Shown: piece by piece, positions 20,579 to 28,534 of the stretch
Layout: every line of letters starts with the position of its first letter
How positions within the stretch are numbered: the first letter of the stretch is position 1
DNA from: Flavobacteriales bacterium
Lineage (GTDB): Bacteria > Bacteroidota > Bacteroidia > Flavobacteriales > UBA1820
Reading direction: 5' to 3'
Assembly: GCA_003150615.1 (NCBI GenBank)
Contig: QALN01000009.1
Span: 124,001 to 188,000, forward strand
DNA: 64,000 nt
Translations under genes and position numbers: made by a program
The notes under the pieces: model-generated
The model's database searches: none
Seen by the model: the letters and a program-made list of their open reading frames with translations, nothing else
What the model was told of the DNA's origin: nothing

Positions 20579-20663
20579 GGAGAGATGGCAGAGCGGTCGA
20601 TTGTGGCGGTCTCGAAAACCGTTGAGGGTCACACCTCCGGGGGTTCGAATCCCTCTCTCTCCG
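20579..20663 (+). tRNA. tRNA-Ser (anticodon CGA)
   Basis: An 85-base class II tRNA: acceptor GGAGAGA/TCTCTCC, D-arm, anticodon loop CTCGAAA with CGA at 20613-20615, a long variable arm and the T-loop TTCGAAT. The discriminator base is G at 20663. CCA is not encoded. It reads the serine codon UCG. Confidence 0.95.
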
Positions 20664-20689
20664 CGGTGTTAAAAAAATCAAATGCCCGT

Positions 20690-20724
20690 AACCCTGAAAT
20701 CATCGGATTTTCAGGGTTTTTTAT
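20690..20724 (+). terminator. Intrinsic terminator after tRNA-Ser
   Basis: Stem AACCCTGAAA/TTTCAGGGTT followed by T-rich sequence, 26 bases past the tRNA. Confidence 0.85.
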
Positions 20725-20754
20725 TTTTCTGGCATTGATATTGTATGCTGATTT

Positions 20755-21075
20755 TTGACTTGTTCCGACAAAACCGTGTTTGTAAAAAGTTTGCAACTCG
20801 TTTGTGCGAAACATTGTCTGTACAACAAGAATGCTGATGCAAATCAGAGTTTGCAAGCAACGTGTGTGGGGATAGAAGTGATGCCTGCCTGGGACATGGG
20901 AGAAGGCTTAAAACTCAAGTTTGAAAAACAAGGTATCATCTGCGGATGTACAGAAAAAGTAGGGGCTGTCACAAATGACTATATAGCTGCTACCATCAAG
21001 GATTCCGGCAATACATGCTCCGGAAAGTACGTGTACGGTCATCACGGACACAGGCATGGCTGTAACGGTGATTAA
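20755..21075 (+). CDS. Small Cys/His-rich ORF of unknown function
   Basis: An open frame of up to 106 codons. Its only start in the first half is TTG at 20755; the first in-frame ATG is at 20881 and gives 64 residues. The C-terminal half looks coding: GIICGC, TCSGKYVYGHHGHRHGC with several Cys and His. The N-terminal part (SLQLVCAKHCLYNKNAD) does not look like a normal signal peptide. It may be a decayed or frameshifted member of the small secreted-peptide families common in Bacteroidales, but I cannot assign it to one. Confidence 0.3.
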   Translation: MTCSDKTVFVKSLQLVCAKHCLYNKNADANQSLQATCVGIEVMPAWDMGEGLKLKFEKQGIICGCTEKVGAVTNDYIAATIKDSGNTCSGKYVYGHHGHRHGCNGD

Positions 21076-21198
21076 AACCGATAAGGCGGTCTCTCATGCG
21101 CAATGTCTCGCCTGTTTTAGATTAGACTAAGGATTTAATTTTTGGAGGAGGGAGTATCAGAATAAAGATATTTGGTACGGCCTCTTTTTTAAGCTCTT

Positions 21199-21232
21199 TT
21201 TGGCCCGGATACGAAAAAAAAAGATACATTTG
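21199..21232 (+). promoter_or_regulatory. Probable promoter of the TrkH-type gene
   Basis: TTTG at 21199-21202 and TACATTTG at 21225-21232 are 22 bases apart, near the Bacteroidetes consensus. The gene starts 84 bases downstream. Confidence 0.6.
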
Positions 21233-21316
21233 TCCCGTAATACCGCGCACAGGAGCGATTTTTCCGCAAATGCCGAAGGCCTGTACGCGCAAATACTCCA
21301 AACCGCGTAAAAAAGG

Positions 21317-23155
21317 ATGAAAATCTTTTCGGATAACATAATAAGGCGCCTGCGTAACTTCAGGGAAAACGTAAACATCATGCTTTACGATTCTAAATCC
21401 CGGGCTATGGGCGCATTGGATTTTTTGAGCATAATAGCCGCCCTGGTAGGTGTGGCCGCGCTTTTGTTCGACCATGGGTTTGAAAATACCGAACGGAACA
21501 GCGCTGCCATACATTTTATGTTCCGCTCGGTAATCGTTTTCTATTACGTAAAATTCTTCCTCGGCTACCTGTATTCGTTCAGCCCGAAGAAATACTTCAG
21601 GGAATATCGGGTCAACGGTATCCTGTTGGGAATAATACTGTGTGTACTGATATACGACGCCACATCTCCGGTATTCGTGAACGATTTGCTTAAAACCGTG
21701 CTCGATGTCGACAATCCCAGGATGTTTTCGGTAGTGGTGGAGCAGGTTTCATTTGTCATATTGCTGATAATCGAGATAGGCCGCGCATCGTCTTTCCTGC
21801 CTTCCATGCAGATGTCGGCGCAGAAACTGTTCGTGCTGTCGTTCGTGGTGCTCATACTTTCCGGCACGGGACTCCTGATGCTGCCGAAAATGACGGTCGA
21901 AGGTGTAAATCTGCATTTTGTGGACGCGCTTTTCACGGCGACATCGGCCAGTTGCGTAACAGGTCTTTCTACGGTGGACATAGCCATGTATTTCACTCTA
22001 AGGGGGCAGATCATAATAATGTTCCTGGCACAGTTAGGAGGACTAAACATAATAACGTTCGCCACTTTTTTCCTCATACTGTCCAAAAAAAGCATAGGCA
22101 TAAAAAACCAGGCTTTGATAAAGGATTCGCTGGACGAGCGCAATTTTTCTGACAGCATGCGGCTTCTGAAGGAAATATTCTATTCCACGTTCATAATCGA
22201 AGGCGTAGGTGCCGTGTTGATATTTTTCAACTGGAGCAATAACACGCCTTTTCTGGATTTTTACCAAAAGGCGTATTACTCGGTCTTTCATTCTATAATG
22301 GCTTTCAATAATGCCGGTTTCAGCCTGTTCGAAGGCAATCTGTTCAACTTCTACTGCCGTAACGCATATGTGTTGCAGTTCGTAATAACGGCTCTCATAT
22401 TCCTGGGCGGGATAGGATTCCCGGTGATAAAGGACGTGTTGGGCGATTTTTTCTTCAAAAAGAAAGGGCGTATAAACCGCAAATGGGCTCTCAACACGAG
22501 GATAGTGGTATTTACTTCGCTGGCGCTGATTGTCATCGGAACCACATTTTTTATGATCTTCGAATGGAACAGCTCGTTGCGGGACCATCCCTGGGGAGGC
22601 AAGATAATAGTTTCCCTGTTCCAGGCAGTGACGGCGCGTACGGCAGGTTTCCAGTCCGTCGACTTTTCGATACTGATGAATCCTACGCTGATACTGCTTA
22701 TGATGCTCATGTTCATAGGAGCTTCACCTGTATCCACCGGCGGAGGTATCAAGACCACTACATTCGCCGTACTCGTTCTCTCGGCCATAAACACCATTAA
22801 AGGCCGTGAACGGATAAATGTGGAACACTCACAGATAAGCAACAGCGCAGTATTGCGGGCAATGACAATTCTGCTGTTCTCGGCATGTTTCGTTATACTC
22901 GGAACGATAGTGCTGAGTTTTACCGATCCGGACAAGGAAATGATAGGACTGGTATTCGAACAGGTATCCGCATTCACTACAACCGGGCTGTCCACTGGCA
23001 TAACACCCGATCTGAGCACAGGTAGTAAAGTGACGCTCATAGTGTCGATGTTCATGGGAAGAATAGGTCTTCTCACGTTCGGTTTCGCGCTTATAAACAA
23101 GATAAAGGCCGAACCGGATTACAAATATCCCAAAGCCAGGATAATAGTAGGATAA
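21317..23155 (+). CDS. TrkH/KtrB-type potassium uptake protein
   Basis: A 612-residue integral membrane protein with two or more extra N-terminal helices before the four pore repeats of the TrkH/Ktr family. The four selectivity-filter loops are visible: ASCVTGLSTVD, AFNNAGFSLF, TARTAGFQSVD and FTTTGLSTGIT. It would import K+ (or Na+/K+) across the inner membrane. TrkH-type channels normally need a cytoplasmic TrkA/KtrA gating ring; none is adjacent, so its partner must be elsewhere or absent. Confidence 0.92.
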   Translation: MKIFSDNIIRRLRNFRENVNIMLYDSKSRAMGALDFLSIIAALVGVAALLFDHGFENTERNSAAIHFMFRSVIVFYYVKFFLGYLYSFSPKKYFREYRVNGILLGIILCVLIYDATSPVFVNDLLKTVLDVDNPRMFSVVVEQVSFVILLIIEIGRASSFLPSMQMSAQKLFVLSFVVLILSGTGLLMLPKMTVEGVNLHFVDALFTATSASCVTGLSTVDIAMYFTLRGQIIIMFLAQLGGLNIITFATFFLILSKKSIGIKNQALIKDSLDERNFSDSMRLLKEIFYSTFIIEGVGAVLIFFNWSNNTPFLDFYQKAYYSVFHSIMAFNNAGFSLFEGNLFNFYCRNAYVLQFVITALIFLGGIGFPVIKDVLGDFFFKKKGRINRKWALNTRIVVFTSLALIVIGTTFFMIFEWNSSLRDHPWGGKIIVSLFQAVTARTAGFQSVDFSILMNPTLILLMMLMFIGASPVSTGGGIKTTTFAVLVLSAINTIKGRERINVEHSQISNSAVLRAMTILLFSACFVILGTIVLSFTDPDKEMIGLVFEQVSAFTTTGLSTGITPDLSTGSKVTLIVSMFMGRIGLLTFGFALINKIKAEPDYKYPKARIIVG

Positions 23156-23171
23156 CCTCCGGATAAGACAT

Positions 23172-23204
23172 AAAAAAGGCCCCGCGACGCGTAAACGCAG
23201 GGCC
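23172..23204 (-). terminator. Minus-strand intrinsic terminator between trkH and the HTH genes
   Basis: The minus-strand RNA forms GGCCCUGCG/CGCGGGGCC with one G-U wobble, then six U. On the plus strand the same position is a C/A mismatch and no T-run follows. Both facts point to a minus-strand transcript ending here. Confidence 0.7.
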
Positions 23205-23247
23205 GGACATACAAACTGCGGAGAAGACGGTGAAAAACAATAACAAT

Positions 23248-23400
23248 GCCTTAAGATAAAAAGAGCTTCCCCGCTTGATAGAAAAGACTAAATTCACAAC
23301 AATGTTTACGCCGGGAGGCTTTCATCAGGATGGTTTTCCGTCTTTTTTCCCGCTTGTTTTTAATCCGTTTCCGGGATGCGCCACCAGTGACGCACCCCAT
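23248..23400 (-). CDS. Candidate 50-residue, strongly basic small protein
   Basis: An ATG-started ORF of 50 codons lies between a minus-strand promoter (23548-23555) and the minus-strand terminator at 23172-23204. Its middle is very basic (SRKRIKNKREKRRKT, then ASRRKHCC). No homologue is recognised and no Shine-Dalgarno is seen. The purine-rich sequence could give such an ORF by chance, and the unit might instead make a non-coding RNA. Confidence 0.22.
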
Positions 23401-23547
23401 CGACGGAAACACTAGCTAACTATGAAAAACTATAAAGAAAATTCCATCCGCGCCACAGTGGCTGTAAGCCGCTTTTTCCCGCGCGTTTAGTTTTTTGCCA
23501 TCCGTTCCTTACGAACGGCAGGATATTTTGCGTATCTTTCACCTGTA

Positions 23548-23555
23548 CAAATGTA
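23548..23555 (-). promoter_or_regulatory. Minus-strand -7 element
   Basis: TACATTTG read on the minus strand. Together with the terminator at 23172-23204 it brackets a unit of about 370 bases. It overlaps the plus-strand element at 23554-23561 by two bases. Confidence 0.4.
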
Positions 23556-23561
23556 TCTTTG
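23554..23561 (+). promoter_or_regulatory. Plus-strand -7 element upstream of the first HTH gene
   Basis: TATCTTTG matches the consensus, with TTTG at 23527-23530, 23 bases upstream (slightly long). It would give a leader of about 200 bases before the gene at 23769. Confidence 0.4.
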
Positions 23562-23700
23562 ATAATCCTAATATTTGTGTCGTTTAGTATGTAGTTAGGC
23601 CCGAACGATTTTCTAATCCGGCAACAATCCACGCCTTCATGTCCGTTTAATGCAACCTTGCGGCGTGCGAAAGCTCCCAATTACGGTTTTCAAAGCACAC

Positions 23701-23772
23701 ATGTACAAAAACACCTCCGGCGGGGACATGCCATATTACATTAAAAAACATACGACAAGACAAACGCCATGA
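23701..23772 (+). CDS. Candidate upstream ORF overlapping the first HTH gene
   Basis: A 23-codon ORF starting ATGTACAAA ends in TGA at 23770-23772, sharing the ATGA with the start of the regulator at 23769. An in-frame ATG at 23650 would extend it to 40 codons, and another at 23728 would shorten it to 14. The second HTH gene shows the same arrangement. Chance cannot be excluded. Confidence 0.2.
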   Translation: MYKNTSGGDMPYYIKKHTTRQTP

Positions 23773-24734
23773 CGACCGAAAAACTAAACGCCGAATTCAT
23801 AAACCTGATAAAAGAAAAACTTCCCGTAAGCGCCAATCTTGCAAATACGCTGATGGACATTCTGTTTTTAGGCAAAGAAGCCATTTACCGCAGACTAAGG
23901 GGGGAGGTCCCTTTCACATTGGCCGAAGCCGCAGCCGTTTCGCGCAAGCTTGGCGTGTCGCTCGACGAACTGATAGGCTCCAGTTTTCAGGGCAATGCGC
24001 TGTTCAACCTGAATTTCATACAACAGAACGATCTTATCAAGACTTACAGTTCGATAGTGGATACTTACGTAAATCTGTTCCGCAACGTAAAGGAAGAGCC
24101 TAATTCGTGTCTGTACTCCTCGTCCAACCTGATACCGCAGACATCGTACCTCAAATACGACATGCTGTCAAAATTCCGCCTGTTCAAGTGGGTGTACCAG
24201 CACAACAACCAGGCCGAATTCATAAGATGTTTCGACGATACGGATATGCCAAAAAACCTGTTGGATTCTCAGAAAGCGTTCGTGGAAGAATCCCAGGGTT
24301 TTTCCAGGACCTGCTACATCTGGGATGACCGCATTTTTTACTACCTGGCCAACGACATAAGGTACTTTATCGAGATAGGGCTCATTTCAAAAGGAAACGC
24401 CACAAAACTCAAGGATGAAATACTGGCCCTTCTCGACGAGTTGGAAACTATAGCAGAACAGGGAAGGTTTAAAACCGGCAAAAAGGTTGAGATATACATA
24501 TCCAATATAAATTTCGAAGCTACGTACAGTTATGTGGCTTCCGATTATTTCAATATATGCCTGGTAAGGCTTTTTGCCATAAATTCCATAACATCGCAGG
24601 ATCCTAAAGTGGTGAAAAGCATAAAAGAGTGGATATTGTCCCTTAAAAAATTTTCGACTCTTATCTCGCAAAGCGGGGAAATGCAGAGGATTCAATTTTT
24701 TGCCAAACAGAGAGAACTGATAAAAAGCCTCTGA
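23769..24734 (+). CDS. HTH-domain regulator, paralogue 1
   Basis: A 321-residue protein. An XRE/BetR-like helix-turn-helix lies at about residues 25-70 (LGKEAIYRRLRGEVPFTLAE, then AAVSRKLGVSLDELIG). The remaining ~250 residues are mostly helical, with conserved blocks FRLFKWVYQ, YISNINFEATYSYV and TLISQSGEMQRIQFF. It is paralogous throughout to the gene at 25025, with the same domain boundaries. The C-terminal domain is not one I can name; a ligand- or peptide-sensing role is a guess. No target operon is evident next to it. Confidence 0.75.
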   Translation: MTTEKLNAEFINLIKEKLPVSANLANTLMDILFLGKEAIYRRLRGEVPFTLAEAAAVSRKLGVSLDELIGSSFQGNALFNLNFIQQNDLIKTYSSIVDTYVNLFRNVKEEPNSCLYSSSNLIPQTSYLKYDMLSKFRLFKWVYQHNNQAEFIRCFDDTDMPKNLLDSQKAFVEESQGFSRTCYIWDDRIFYYLANDIRYFIEIGLISKGNATKLKDEILALLDELETIAEQGRFKTGKKVEIYISNINFEATYSYVASDYFNICLVRLFAINSITSQDPKVVKSIKEWILSLKKFSTLISQSGEMQRIQFFAKQRELIKSL

Positions 24735-24781
24735 TATTTTTCGTTAATCATAATTATCTCCCGTCAGGGTTACAAATCACG

Positions 24782-24813
24782 GCAACATCCCGCGCATTTG
24801 CGCGGGATGTTGC
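24782..24813 (+). other. Perfect inverted repeat between the two HTH genes
   Basis: A 14-bp perfect stem GCAACATCCCGCGC/GCGCGGGATGTTGC with a 4-base loop. No T-run follows on either strand, so it is not a standard terminator; it may stabilise an mRNA end or bind a protein. Confidence 0.6.
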
Positions 24814-24941
24814 GCATTGGGATACTGCTGATATTTCTCCGGCATAATAATAGAAAACCTTTTCAGAGGCGCACACCCAACAGGACACTTCTTTTTAAGA
24901 GATAACAACCATATTTGCATAACCTAAAAAGGGAGCGTAAA

Positions 24942-25028
24942 ATGCCGTTTGCCGACACACGGCCCGCATTCGGAAACAGAGATCCACGCAGGAAGCAGCT
25001 AACAGGGAAATATAAGAATCGCTTATGA
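24942..25028 (+). CDS. Candidate 28-residue upstream ORF overlapping the second HTH gene
   Basis: An ATG with a good Shine-Dalgarno (AAGGGAG, 7 bases upstream) opens a 28-codon, basic ORF beginning MPFADTRPAF. Its TGA (25026-25028) overlaps the ATG of the regulator at 25025 as ATGA. The overlap and the ribosome site suggest translational coupling; there is no recognised homologue. Confidence 0.28.
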   Translation: MPFADTRPAFGNRDPRRKQLTGKYKNRL

Positions 25029-25984
25029 ACAATGCACTTAAAGACGGCCTGATACGTGCCATGAAAGATAAAATGCCGGGCGGGAACAACCTGGCCTCTG
25101 CGCTTACAGAAATATTGTGTATCGGAAAAGAAGCCGTATATCGCCGTTTAAGGGGAGAAGTAGCATTTACATTCAACGAAGCGGCTGCCATTTCCAGAGA
25201 ACTGGGCATATCGTTGGATAAGATCATAGGCAACTCCTCCCCCGGAAGCACCGTATTCGACCTCAACCTTCCGGAAATGACTGATTCGTTAAATAACTAC
25301 TACGGCATATTGACGCGTTACCTGAACTTTTTCAGGCATATAAAGACAGATCCACAATCCACCGTGTGTACAGCGTCCAATATAATACCTTTCACATTTT
25401 ATTCGCCGTACGAAAATATCTCGAAATTCCGCCTGTGCCGGTGGGCGTACCAAAACCATCATTTGCAGCGCAGTTCGTCTCTCTCGGAAATGGATGTCCC
25501 GCAAAAGATCATAGACACGCATATCCAGTTGTCCAAAGAGATAAGGCAGGTGCCGAACACGGATTTCATACTCGACAATACGTTATTCTCATCGTTGGTA
25601 AACGAAATAAAATATTTCTCAGGACTCAATCTGATATCCGCCAAGGATACGGGCAATCTAAAAGCGGAAATACACGCAATGCTGAACGAAATGGAATGTA
25701 TGTCGATTAGCGGAAGTTTCAATAACGGGAACAAACTGCAGATATATCTTTCGAACATAAATTTCGAAGCTACGTACAGCTACATAGAAAGGCGTGATTT
25801 CCAGATATGCCTTTTCCGCGTTTACTCCATAAATTCGATGGACTCGCAGAACTCCAAGATATGCAATATCCAGAAAGATTGGATACAATTCCTGAAAAGA
25901 CATTCGACTCTCGTGTCCCAAAGCGGTGAAATGCAGCGCATAATGTTTTTCAACCAACAACGAAACATGGTAGATTCAATATAG
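25025..25984 (+). CDS. HTH-domain regulator, paralogue 2
   Basis: A 319-residue paralogue of the preceding gene. The HTH lies at about residues 25-70 (IGKEAVYRRLRGEVAFTFNE, then AAISRELGISLDKIIG). The same C-terminal blocks recur: FRLCRWAYQ, YLSNINFEATYSYI and TLVSQSGEMQRIMFF. The DNA-binding helix region is the most alike and the middle has diverged, as expected for duplicates that kept a DNA target but changed their input signal (inference). Confidence 0.75.
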   Translation: MNNALKDGLIRAMKDKMPGGNNLASALTEILCIGKEAVYRRLRGEVAFTFNEAAAISRELGISLDKIIGNSSPGSTVFDLNLPEMTDSLNNYYGILTRYLNFFRHIKTDPQSTVCTASNIIPFTFYSPYENISKFRLCRWAYQNHHLQRSSSLSEMDVPQKIIDTHIQLSKEIRQVPNTDFILDNTLFSSLVNEIKYFSGLNLISAKDTGNLKAEIHAMLNEMECMSISGSFNNGNKLQIYLSNINFEATYSYIERRDFQICLFRVYSINSMDSQNSKICNIQKDWIQFLKRHSTLVSQSGEMQRIMFFNQQRNMVDSI

Positions 25985-26060
25985 CGAACCCACACTTTAT
26001 ACATATTGTTCCGGCCCCGACACCTATTTCCCTAAGGAAAAAGGCAAAGGGCAAAAATTC

Positions 26061-26090
26061 AAAACGGACCGTACAACACGGTCCGTTTTA
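26061..26090. terminator. Hairpin terminator after the HTH genes
   Basis: Stem AAAACGGACCGT/ACGGTCCGTTTT, 5-base loop, with A and T runs on the two flanks. It probably stops the plus-strand transcript and could also act on the minus strand. Confidence 0.8.
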
Positions 26091-26122
26091 CCATTATACG
26101 GCATACAACAAGCCGGATGTTG

Positions 26123-26250
26123 TCATTCCGGTGCCATTTCCGGAAAATCTTTGATGATTTCCAGAACTTTGATAGCAGGCTGGGAATCCCGTATAAGACA
26201 TACACTGTATCACAGCAGATAGGGTAAGGATTGTTTCGAGGCTCTTGCTA
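26123..26250 (-). pseudogene. Decayed C-terminal fragment, carboxymuconolactone decarboxylase-like
   Basis: The minus strand reads LETILTLSAVIQCMSYTGFP in one frame. After one extra base near 26179 the next frame continues PAAIKVLEIIKDFPEMAPE and a stop at 26123-26125. The joined product resembles the C-terminal helix pair of carboxymuconolactone decarboxylase-family proteins (a typical run is IIQ..YAGFPAA...A..). The upstream part is broken: an ATG at 26295 gives only 15 codons before a stop. The remaining gap 25985-26433 has a hairpin terminator and a 9-bp inverted repeat (CTCAATTTT/AAAATTGAG, 26298-26345) and nothing else clear. Confidence 0.45.
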
Positions 26251-26433
26251 TGTCCTAAAAACTCGTTCTTGATTTTTTCGGAATGTAATTTTCATAGCTC
26301 AATTTTTTAACGACAAACGCATATTAATTATCTAAAATTGAGTTTCATGCAAATGTTATTACAATAGTTTTTTCTACGGCCGTTGTTTGCAAAACGGCAC
26401 GTTGCCATATCACCGGATGGCGTTTGTATCCTG

Positions 26434-28113
26434 TTATTTCTTTACGAAAGCATGAGCGACATTCGCATCCTTTTCGCGTATTTCCACGCGGCGTATTTTT
26501 CCGCTTATGGTCTTTGGAAGTTCATTTACGAACTCCACTATGCGCGGATATTTATACGGAGCGGTAACATGTTTGACATAGTTCTGTATCTCCTTGATGA
26601 GGTTTTCTCCCGCCAGTTGCTTGTAGGCATTGGACAACACTATCGTTGCTTTTACCACCTGTCCGCGTATTTCGTCAGCTACGCCCGTTATGGCGCATTC
26701 TACCACGGCAGGGTGCGTCATAAGCGCGCTCTCCACTTCGAACGGCCCTATGCGGTATCCGGAGCTCTTTATCACGTCGTCGGCACGGCTCACGAACCAG
26801 AAGTATCCGTCTTCGTCCCTTTTGGCCACGTCGCCTGTGTAGTACACGCCGTTGTACATCGTGCGCGCCGTTCTTTCCGAATCCATGTAGTATTCTTTGA
26901 ACAATCCCAACACTTTTTCCCCGTGGGTGCGTATTACTATCTGGCCTTCCTCGCCTGGAGCTACGCTGTTGCCGTCGGCGTCGACTATATCGACATCGTA
27001 TTGCGGGTTGCGTATGCCCATGGAGCCGCTTTTCGGCTCTATCCACGGATAGGATGCTATTATAAGCGTAGTCTCCGTCTGTCCGAATCCTTCCATCAAC
27101 TTGATGCCTGTCAGTTCGTACCATTGGTGGTACACTTCAGGGTTCAGGGCTTCGCCGGCTATCGTGCAGTACCGCAGTGACGAAATGTCGTATTTCTTTA
27201 CGTCTTCACGTATTATAAAACGGAATACGGTAGGAGGCGCGCAGAAAGACGTTATGCGGTATTTCTGTATCATTTCCAGCACGTCCGACGGGACGAATTT
27301 CTCGAAATCGTACACGAATACGTTGGCTCCCGCTATCCATTGCCCGTACAGTTTTCCCCATACGGCCTTTCCCCATCCTGTATCGGCCAGAGTGAAATGC
27401 AGGCTCGTCTCGTCCAGATTGTGCCAGTATTTTCCTGTGATGATGTGTGCCAGGGGATATGTGAAATCATGAGCCACCATCTTCGGGTTGCCGGTGGTGC
27501 CGGAGGTGAAGTACATGAGCATTATATCGTCGTTCGTATTCACATGCTCAGGGCGTACGAACGGCGCGGCATCGGCCGTACCTTTGTGAAAGTCTTTCCA
27601 TCCTTCGGGTACGTACGGGCCTACCGATACCAGTTGTTGTACGGTAGGGGATTCGGGCATGGCTTCGTCTATTCGGTCCGTTATTTCCTTGTCGCCGCAT
27701 GCCACTATCATTTTAATGCCTGCCGAATTGTTGCGGTACACTATGTCGTGGGCCATCAGAAGGTGGGTAGCCGGTATGCACACTGCGCCTATCTTGTGCA
27801 GGGCTATAATAGAAAACCAGAATTCGTAGTGTCGTTTGAGGATGAGCATCACGCGGTCGCCTTTTTCTATGCCCAGGCTCTTAAAGAAAGATGCGGCGCG
27901 GTCGCTCTCGCGTTTGATGTCGGCGAAAGTGAAATCTATTTTCTGACCGTCGTTACCTACCCAGAGTATCGCCTTTTTATCGGGTTGTTCGGCCGCCCAT
28001 GCGTCGACCACGTCGTATCCGAAATTGAAGTTTTCCGGTACATTGACATGGAAGTTTTTCATGAAGTCTTCCTGGGAAGTAAACACGGTCTGTTTTAAGA
28101 ATTTTTCGAGCAT
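26434..28113 (-). CDS. Acyl-CoA synthetase (AMP-forming, medium-chain/ACSM-like)
   Basis: A 559-residue ANL-superfamily enzyme that activates a carboxylic acid with ATP and CoA. Motifs in order: the P-loop YFTSGTTGNPKMVAH (about residue 207), GFGQTET, YTGDVAKRDEDGYFWF, RADDVIKSSGYRIGP and the C-terminal catalytic lysine in PKTISGKIRR. The N-terminus (FNFGYDVVDAWAAEQPDKKA) resembles medium-chain or branched-chain acyl-CoA synthetases more than acetyl-CoA synthetase. Two TetR-like palindromes lie upstream, which hints at control by an acyl-CoA-sensing repressor (inference). Confidence 0.88.
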   Translation of the reverse strand: MLEKFLKQTVFTSQEDFMKNFHVNVPENFNFGYDVVDAWAAEQPDKKAILWVGNDGQKIDFTFADIKRESDRAASFFKSLGIEKGDRVMLILKRHYEFWFSIIALHKIGAVCIPATHLLMAHDIVYRNNSAGIKMIVACGDKEITDRIDEAMPESPTVQQLVSVGPYVPEGWKDFHKGTADAAPFVRPEHVNTNDDIMLMYFTSGTTGNPKMVAHDFTYPLAHIITGKYWHNLDETSLHFTLADTGWGKAVWGKLYGQWIAGANVFVYDFEKFVPSDVLEMIQKYRITSFCAPPTVFRFIIREDVKKYDISSLRYCTIAGEALNPEVYHQWYELTGIKLMEGFGQTETTLIIASYPWIEPKSGSMGIRNPQYDVDIVDADGNSVAPGEEGQIVIRTHGEKVLGLFKEYYMDSERTARTMYNGVYYTGDVAKRDEDGYFWFVSRADDVIKSSGYRIGPFEVESALMTHPAVVECAITGVADEIRGQVVKATIVLSNAYKQLAGENLIKEIQNYVKHVTAPYKYPRIVEFVNELPKTISGKIRRVEIREKDANVAHAFVKK

Positions 28114-28234
28114 ATATTTATGTTTTTGCTTTCCGCTTGAGAGTTTCCGGGAAACGGTTTCCGGTTTTGATTTTATAATGAGATAAAAGTACGTTTTCTA
28201 TCAAGGCCGTAAACTAAGCGGAAGCACATTTAAC

Positions 28235-28255
28235 GGAATGAACGCTCATTTTTCC
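28235..28255. promoter_or_regulatory. TetR-like operator palindrome 1
   Basis: GGAATGAACGCTCATTTTTCC contains AATGAACG/CGCTCATT, close to the GAATGAACGTTCATTC type bound by TetR-family repressors. It lies 122 bases upstream of the acyl-CoA synthetase start. Confidence 0.45.
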
Positions 28256-28388
28256 GATATAATACTAAAAACGGCTTTTTCTTGAAAAAATACTTTTTAA
28301 AAGGGGCAAAATAATGATTATTTAGTAAAAAAATAAGTGGTGTCGAAAATGGAAATTAACCTAAAAATGTTAATTTCCGCCGAAAACG

Positions 28389-28404
28389 GAATGAATGTTC
28401 ACTC
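28389..28404. promoter_or_regulatory. TetR-like operator palindrome 2
   Basis: GAATGAATGTTCACTC matches the same imperfect palindrome (six of eight pairs). Between the two sites the sequence is AT-rich and could hold the promoter of the acyl-CoA synthetase gene, but no clear TAnnTTTG was found. Confidence 0.4.
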
Positions 28405-28447
28405 AGTGCCGTCGTAAAAAGCAACGTTTTTGGTGTTTTAGCGCTCA

Positions 28448-28491
28448 AAAAAAGCGTGAAGACCTTAAATTTAAGGTCTTCACGCTTTTTT
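28448..28491 (-). terminator. Long palindromic terminator after the thioredoxin pair
   Basis: A perfect 22-bp inverted repeat with no loop bases, centred at 28469/28470 (arm AAAAAGCGTGAAGACCTTAAA). It has A/T runs at both ends. It lies just past the stop of the minus-strand gene at 28535. Confidence 0.85.
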
Positions 28492-28534
28492 ATGGTCATT
28501 GTTGTTTTAATATGCCGATCGCATGGTGCGGGGT

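Noticed and set aside
23091-23297. A 68-codon minus-strand ORF with a hydrophobic start
   Set aside because: It runs through the minus-strand terminator and into trkH; the hydrophobic stretch comes from T-rich sequence.
23420-23680. An 86-codon minus-strand ORF upstream of the first HTH gene
   Set aside because: It spans the minus-strand promoter element and has no signal, domain or plausible start.
24782-24813. Hairpin between the HTH genes as a terminator
   Set aside because: Stem is perfect but no T-run follows on either strand; listed as an inverted repeat instead.
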